A program made the translations under genes and the position numbers. Positions 59,432-64,000 of a stretch of 64,000 nt of DNA are shown here, in pieces. This DNA comes from Watersipora subatra (taxonomy: Eukaryota > Bryozoa > Gymnolaemata > Cheilostomatida > Watersiporidae): positions 13,873,869-13,937,868 of the forward strand of contig NC_088711.1 in NCBI RefSeq assembly GCF_963576615.1, given 5' to 3'. Every line of letters begins with the position of its first letter. Position 1 is the first letter of the stretch. The notes beneath the pieces are model-generated. The model had not been told where the DNA came from. It was given only the letters and a program-made list of their open reading frames with translations, and searched no databases.

Positions 59432-60221
59432 AATTCTGGCATACAAGTCGCCCGGCGTTTAAGTCGGTGTCTAAAGTTTGGTTTAAACATACCGGTTTTG
59501 ACCTGTAACTGCTGTATAAGTCGACCCCTTCTCTGGCTCAAATCGTTTTATCGCTAATAGTACAGTCAGCATCAGAGGCGGATGATGCGTAGCTGAGGAA
59601 ATGGCATTTAGAAACGCCATCAGCAAAATCCCTTTTTCTCTGTGTCGACAATGCATAGAACAATTAACATAAGACAATATATACAACAATTATTGAAAGA
59701 GCGAAAGAAGACAGTTTTAGTGAAGATGACAATATGAAAAGGCAATGCTTTACCATCGTATTGGCCCACTTTGCCAATAGAACAAAACTGCCACTTTTCA
59801 TAAGACGTAAATTTTTGAAAAAAGCAATGCTTCAAGATATTTCTGTCAGGAATCGTAATTCATGTACAAGAAAAAGGATGGCTGGATGACAGTATATGCA
59901 TCATATTGATTACTGAAGTGTGGGCTTGTAGTCAGATACAGTGAAAAAGTATTAAATTTGAAAAAACACCTTATTCCAAAAGAGAATCCTAGCGATGAAA
60001 ATTTGAATGGTGAATGGAACTTTGTGTTTAATCTATGTTGAGTAGGATTACTAGTATTTTGCTATTTTAGAAATACGTTCATATCATGTCATTTTGATTT
60101 GTGATGGGTTTTTGAATTTCAATTTTACTTGTGTCATGAAAAACATGACCGCTGTATAAGTTGAAGATGGAATTTTAAGCTTGATATTTGGTCTCAATTT
60201 TTCGTCTTATACCCTGGAATT
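59432..60221 (+). mobile_element. Second pogo-like element, decayed (about 790 bp)
   Basis: The left end is AATTCTGGCATACAAGTCG and the complement of the right end is AATTCCAGGGTATAAGACG, an imperfect TIR of about 19 bases. TA lies at 59430-59431 and 60222-60223. Inside is a broken DDE-domain fragment (59722-59935). The TIR differs from that of the neighbouring 957-bp element, so it is a different family. Confidence 0.65.
59722..59935 (+). pseudogene. DDE_1-type transposase fragment, frameshifted
   Basis: The first frame reads EDDNMKRQCFTIVLAHFANR then TKLPLF (59722-59799), like the family's EKRRFTVVLA..ADGTKLPPF. After a frameshift near 59850 the next frame reads GIVIHVQEKGWLDDSICIIL then ITEVW (59849-59923), like VRVNEKGWMD..LMLEWL.EVW. 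The rest of the gene is gone. Confidence 0.7.
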
Positions 60222-60223
60222 TA

Positions 60224-61880
60224 TGGCACTATCAATTGTTATCAACGGTCCATGGTTTTTAATTCGATATGAGTAGCATAAAAATGTAAATTTGTGTACA
60301 GTCATTATGCAACAGGAAATAGTTATTGCGCTTATAGCCATCAATAGCAATTACGATGCAAGCGCTAGCCAATGTTACTAGCTATACTTGCTTTATAAAA
60401 TTCACTGGAGTTGAAGTTGCATTTTTAAATGAACCGAGCGCAAATATAAGCTGCTCAGCTTAATCCAGCATCATGAGCCCAAACTGACAGGCGACTGATA
60501 TTTGGAAGTAATATTGTACTCAAGTTATGCAGCTTGTATGCTCATGAAATCCTTGGAAGGCTTTTGATTATGTGTCCTTATAATACTTGCGTACACAATC
60601 TGAGACTAATGTACTAAAGTTTGGAATTTCATTTCAAGTAATCGGGTAAAAGTCGATAATTGGTTCTTATGTCTGAATAGCTTTCTAATGTTTGTACAAT
60701 GTAAAATGGTAGAATGGATCTGTCAGTTTGAAAAGAGGAACATTTATAATTGTTAGAAGAATGTTCATGTGTTGTATTCCAGTTTGTATTACTAGATAGT
60801 AAATCATACTCTCCCTAAATTCATGAATAGTTCAAAATGAACCATGATTCCATAAAATATTGGTGTAATAGAAATTTTGTTTAGGCAGCAATACAGTTTA
60901 GTCAATAAATTATATGATAGTGTTTTGTTTTTTTTCTAAATCATTCCTCAACTGAAGTACCTCATTGGCATTTATAGTTTCAATGTTTTTAGAATCGTAT
61001 ACTATTCAGTTAGTCTGCCAACTAGTGACATTCGGCGCATATTTTTCTTCAGACTGTTTTAACAGCAATCAAGTTTTTTCGAATTTTAATCTTGAGCATC
61101 CTGGCAGTCAGATCACCTCAAACATAAAAAAACAGTCGCAAATGATTAAAAATACTGATATATTCTGTAAAATCTAAAATTCATATAAGTTCATTTAAAT
61201 GATGCATTCTGTTACCCATCATTGATATTTCCAGCCTGAAACAAAACTTGGTGATGAACATTTGTATTTCAAACTATTAGTGTATAGGTCATTCTATGGC
61301 ATGTATGAAATAATCTGTATTCATGGCAGCAATAACCTTATGACTGTTCATGGAATTTTAATAATTTCACTCAAATATATTTTTGCTTTAATATGATGAA
61401 ATGACATTCTTTTCAGTGGAGTTGTTTAGTAGCGGTGAAGATGAATCACATTTATTTTTTATTCCGCTGATATATTATAATAAATAAATTGTTAAATGGG
61501 GGATGCTGCCAGGCATTCTGCACATTTGGTTGGGTATAATTGCATTAGCGCAGACAGTCTGGTGCCACTAACAATGCATAAGTATGCTATAGCTAGGAAA
61601 TGACTGATTACCTTTTCTACAATGCTAAATCAAGTGTCATTACGGCATATTTTCTCCCTACTATAGCCTTTGGCTCTAATTTTAACCTCTGCTATTTTTA
61701 TAGCTGCAGTAGTTCCTTTGCACTCATGAATGTAGGTATTAATTTGCTAGCGTGTGCTTTATCCCTGTGATATAATGCTACTAGATTTGCAATAGTGCAG
61801 TAATTATAGTGGATATTACTAGATCCTACTTGCATTTGCTGCTTGCTATTCATTGCTAATATGAAGCTTGCTCCTTGTAG
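60224..61880. other. Intergenic / upstream of the 62-kb gene, no gene seen
   Basis: AT-rich. No coding sequence recognised. Confidence 0.5.
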
Positions 61881-61913
61881 GCAGCGGTATATCTGGACAA
61901 TGGCTGATGATAG
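61881..61913 (+). CDS. Candidate small first coding exon, isoform S of the 62-kb gene
   Basis: Acceptor CTCCTTGTAG, 33-base exon, perfect donor GTAAGTG. ATG at 61900 gives MADD plus two bases (AG). Joined to the exon at 63519-63583 (starting C) this reads MADDSAPVINGCSETSLDDA, an open and plausible N-terminus. Confidence 0.45.
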
Positions 61914-62544
61914 GTAAGTGCTTGTAATGTACTTATTAGCCAGCAGATCATTCAGTTAAAATATGTTTTTGTTCAGTTCAGCTAATGTAAGCACTGTTAA
62001 GTACTGTATAACTTCAAAGCTTGGCTCATCCTTGTGAAAACTAGCTTTGTTTGATATGTGCAGGCAGGTATTTGCTGTAGAGTTGATTGTGGTCGACTGG
62101 TACATTTTAGTAGTGACACCTTGTGGCATTGTTAGATGATAGCTTTAGTGTTTCCTCACTTCTCGTATACACCTTTTGATAAAATTTATGTTTTTACAGT
62201 ATATTTGATTATGCTTAGGTAAATAACGCTGGTACTAAAACACTGCCGCCTTCCGAGCCCTCTTATTGGTCTGATCATTAAGACACTCATCGTTTATTAT
62301 GGCTAATAATTCTTTTCAATTAACCGTGTTGCATATGCCGAGTTTGCTATAAACGCGAGTCAGCTTTGTGCGCAGGCTTTCATTCGCCCATTGTCACACT
62401 GTGAGCATTGCTTTGACCGGCACTGCGACAGCTGCCATCAGCTACTACGGACTAATCCAGGGATTATAGTGAGGGACAATACTTTTAGGCCAAGTTTGCT
62501 ATAAATTGCGGGAGTTTTCTTACATTGTGACACTGTAATTAACC

Positions 62545-63451
62545 ATGGAGTTGCAAAAAGGAAATGTGCGAAGCCAACCAATTGAAAACTTCGTTAATGA
62601 GCAATCTTCGAGATCTCAAGAGACCTCTCCAGCCAAGCGGATAAAAAATCAGTTTGCTACTAAGTCGGAGAATAGCAATCATTCGTCTCAACGAACGCCT
62701 GCTGCTACACCATTGATTTACATCGCGGATGCCACGGACAGCAACGAAATGTCAGGAATGCATTTTTCCGAAAGCGTTCGACAACACCACCAGGAGCACA
62801 GAGATCACGCGTATCTCTCGCCCAAACATTCGTCGTCTGGGACAAGAATCAGCAAATCAGAGCAGATGCTCAACTGTCTCCTCAAGGATCAGTTGCAGCT
62901 TGCCTATAGCGACCATGCCAACAATGTACGATCAGCTCAGTCGTACGCCGCCCTTGAGCACCTCCGAAATTCTCAGCCACGACTGGAGCTTACTCCCAGC
63001 AACTCTCGTCACACGAGTCCTAGCAGAGGCACCAAATCCCAACATCAAAGTCCAGTGGTCTCGAGGAAGTGCACTTCTAGAGGATGTGATGCCTGCTCCA
63101 CCGGATCGGAGAAAAGTTATGGCAGCAATAGGTCGACACCATCACATCTAACTGTCGGTCGATCTAAGTCGGCCACACCATCACGCACCCACTCACCAAC
63201 ACAGTTAGGCCAGCGACAGAACTTCTCCGGGTCACTGACAAATAGTCCAACACGGTCTCCAGTTTTCAACGGGCTTTCCAATGATAGTGTGACCGGGGGC
63301 AGTGAAATGGTAAAGCACGCGCACATTAACCTGATATGGGCACTCATACTAGATGCTATAAAAACAGCACATTTGGATCAATTTAGCGAAAGTGATCCTA
63401 AACAATGGTGGAGAAAATTGTTTCACACGCTAAAACAGATCCATGGCAGAG
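62545..63451 (+). CDS. First coding exon (isoform L) of an unidentified Ser-rich protein
   Basis: The ATG has an excellent context (AACCATGG). About 302 codons are open up to the donor AGAG|GTAAGA at 63452. The N-terminal 260 residues are Ser/Thr/Pro/Gln-rich and probably disordered, with a Cys-containing RKCTSRGCDACSTGSEK and RS-type SKSATPSRTHSPTQ. The last 45 residues look folded (MVKHAHINLIWALILDAIKT, then HLDQFSESDPKQWWRKLFHT, then LKQIHG). The gene continues beyond the window. Family not recognised. It ends in phase 1, the same as the exon at 63519-63583, so both could feed one downstream exon. Confidence 0.65.
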
Positions 63452-63518
63452 GTAAGACTTTCTAACATCCATTCACACAATCAGTGGTCAGTATCTGCTT
63501 ACATTGTATATTCTGTAG

Positions 63519-63583
63519 CGCCCCGGTAATCAATGGCTGCAGTGAGACTAGCTTGGATGATGCACAGACAGAAGATGAAAATG
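63519..63583 (+). CDS. Candidate second exon of isoform S of the 62-kb gene
   Basis: Acceptor TATATTCTGTAG, donor GTAGAT at 63584. In the phase set by the 61881-61913 exon it reads S-APVINGCSETSLDDAQTEDE-N plus one base, an acidic and coding-like sequence. In the phase set by the long exon it meets a stop at its third full codon. It therefore belongs with the small first exon, not with the long one. Confidence 0.45.
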
Positions 63584-64000
63584 GTAGATATGGTTTGAAC
63601 TGCAGATGATTGGTCTCAAATGTTTGCGCTCTTTTTGTGAATTGGGTTGCTTCATTGGAACTAAAAACATTTATTTGTTTTTCTCTCCGTTGTTCCAAAT
63701 GTCAACATATCTGCATGGTAATTTGTTTGCTAGATCGTATTAGGATTCCATATTGATGAAGAGAGTCGTATTGATTTAGACACGCCAGTTAAACGAGTCT
63801 ACCTTTTTCTTGATTATGATTCATTACGGCTTGATTCACGCCATCGTCCTTTGGACGGCAGCCTTCTTCGTCATCATGTCTATTCTTGGGTTGCACGCAA
63901 TTAGGGTGATTCATCCTATGTGAAACTGTAGTGGCAGTTGCGGAGCGCTGGCAGAAGTGTAGAGCTCCTCCGTAGAGTTCCTTTGCATTGTATGCCCTCT
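63584..64000 (+). other. Intron of the 62-kb gene (to window end)
   Basis: No further exon identified. Confidence 0.4.

Overview
This is eukaryotic, almost certainly animal, nuclear DNA. It is AT-rich, its genes are split by GT-AG introns, and it is crowded with minisatellites and DNA transposons. Three genes can be named from exon-by-exon translation: the 3' end of PDCD11/RRP5, a secreted two-Ig protein of the L1CAM/neuroglian/hemolin type, and the thioesterase ACOT13. The style (short-unit minisatellites, piggyBac and pogo-like transposons, Ty3/gypsy remnants) fits an invertebrate, plausibly a lophotrochozoan. That taxonomic guess is inference only.

Layout. 1-9.8 kb: last four visible exons of PDCD11 (+), with introns carrying three minisatellites. 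10.4-11.6 kb: a compact five-exon Ig gene (-), tail-to-tail with PDCD11, with a TATA box. 11.7-32.8 kb: about 21 kb without a convincing gene, holding tandem arrays of 50-bp, 18-bp, 44-bp and 18-bp units, GATA/TA microsatellites and several perfect hairpins. 32.9-35.0 kb: a two-exon gene (+) for an unrecognised basic, low-complexity 305-residue protein. 40.4-41.3 kb: a single-exon gene (+) for another unrecognised basic protein, also 305 residues. 42.4-43.7 kb: ACOT13 (-), three exons. 44.6-45.6 kb: a decayed Ty3/gypsy integrase. 48.1-52.1 kb: two copies of one roughly 870-bp terminal-inverted-repeat element in opposite orientation, each with its own TTGA or TTAA target duplication. Between them is a 2.2-kb segment with a short transposon-like ORF and a repeated 16-bp GC-rich motif. 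52.5-53.1 kb: a 666-bp foldback element. 54.0-57.2 kb: a nearly complete piggyBac with one in-frame TAG and a small TTAA element inserted in its left terminal repeat. 58.2-60.2 kb: two broken pogo/Tigger-like elements with TA duplications, one retaining only the DNA-binding domain and the other only a piece of the DDE domain. 61.9-63.6 kb: the 5' end of an unidentified gene (+) with two alternative starts whose reading phases are compatible.

The host genes are functionally unrelated: ribosome biogenesis, extracellular Ig, acyl-CoA hydrolysis. There is no operon. The strongest non-routine signals are the nested TTAA-type transposons at 48-57 kb, the repeated GC-rich motif at 49-51 kb, the near-palindromic 18-bp satellite at 27.5-28.5 kb, the alternative first exons at 62-63.6 kb and the two orphan 305-residue proteins. 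No clear new defence or signalling system was found.
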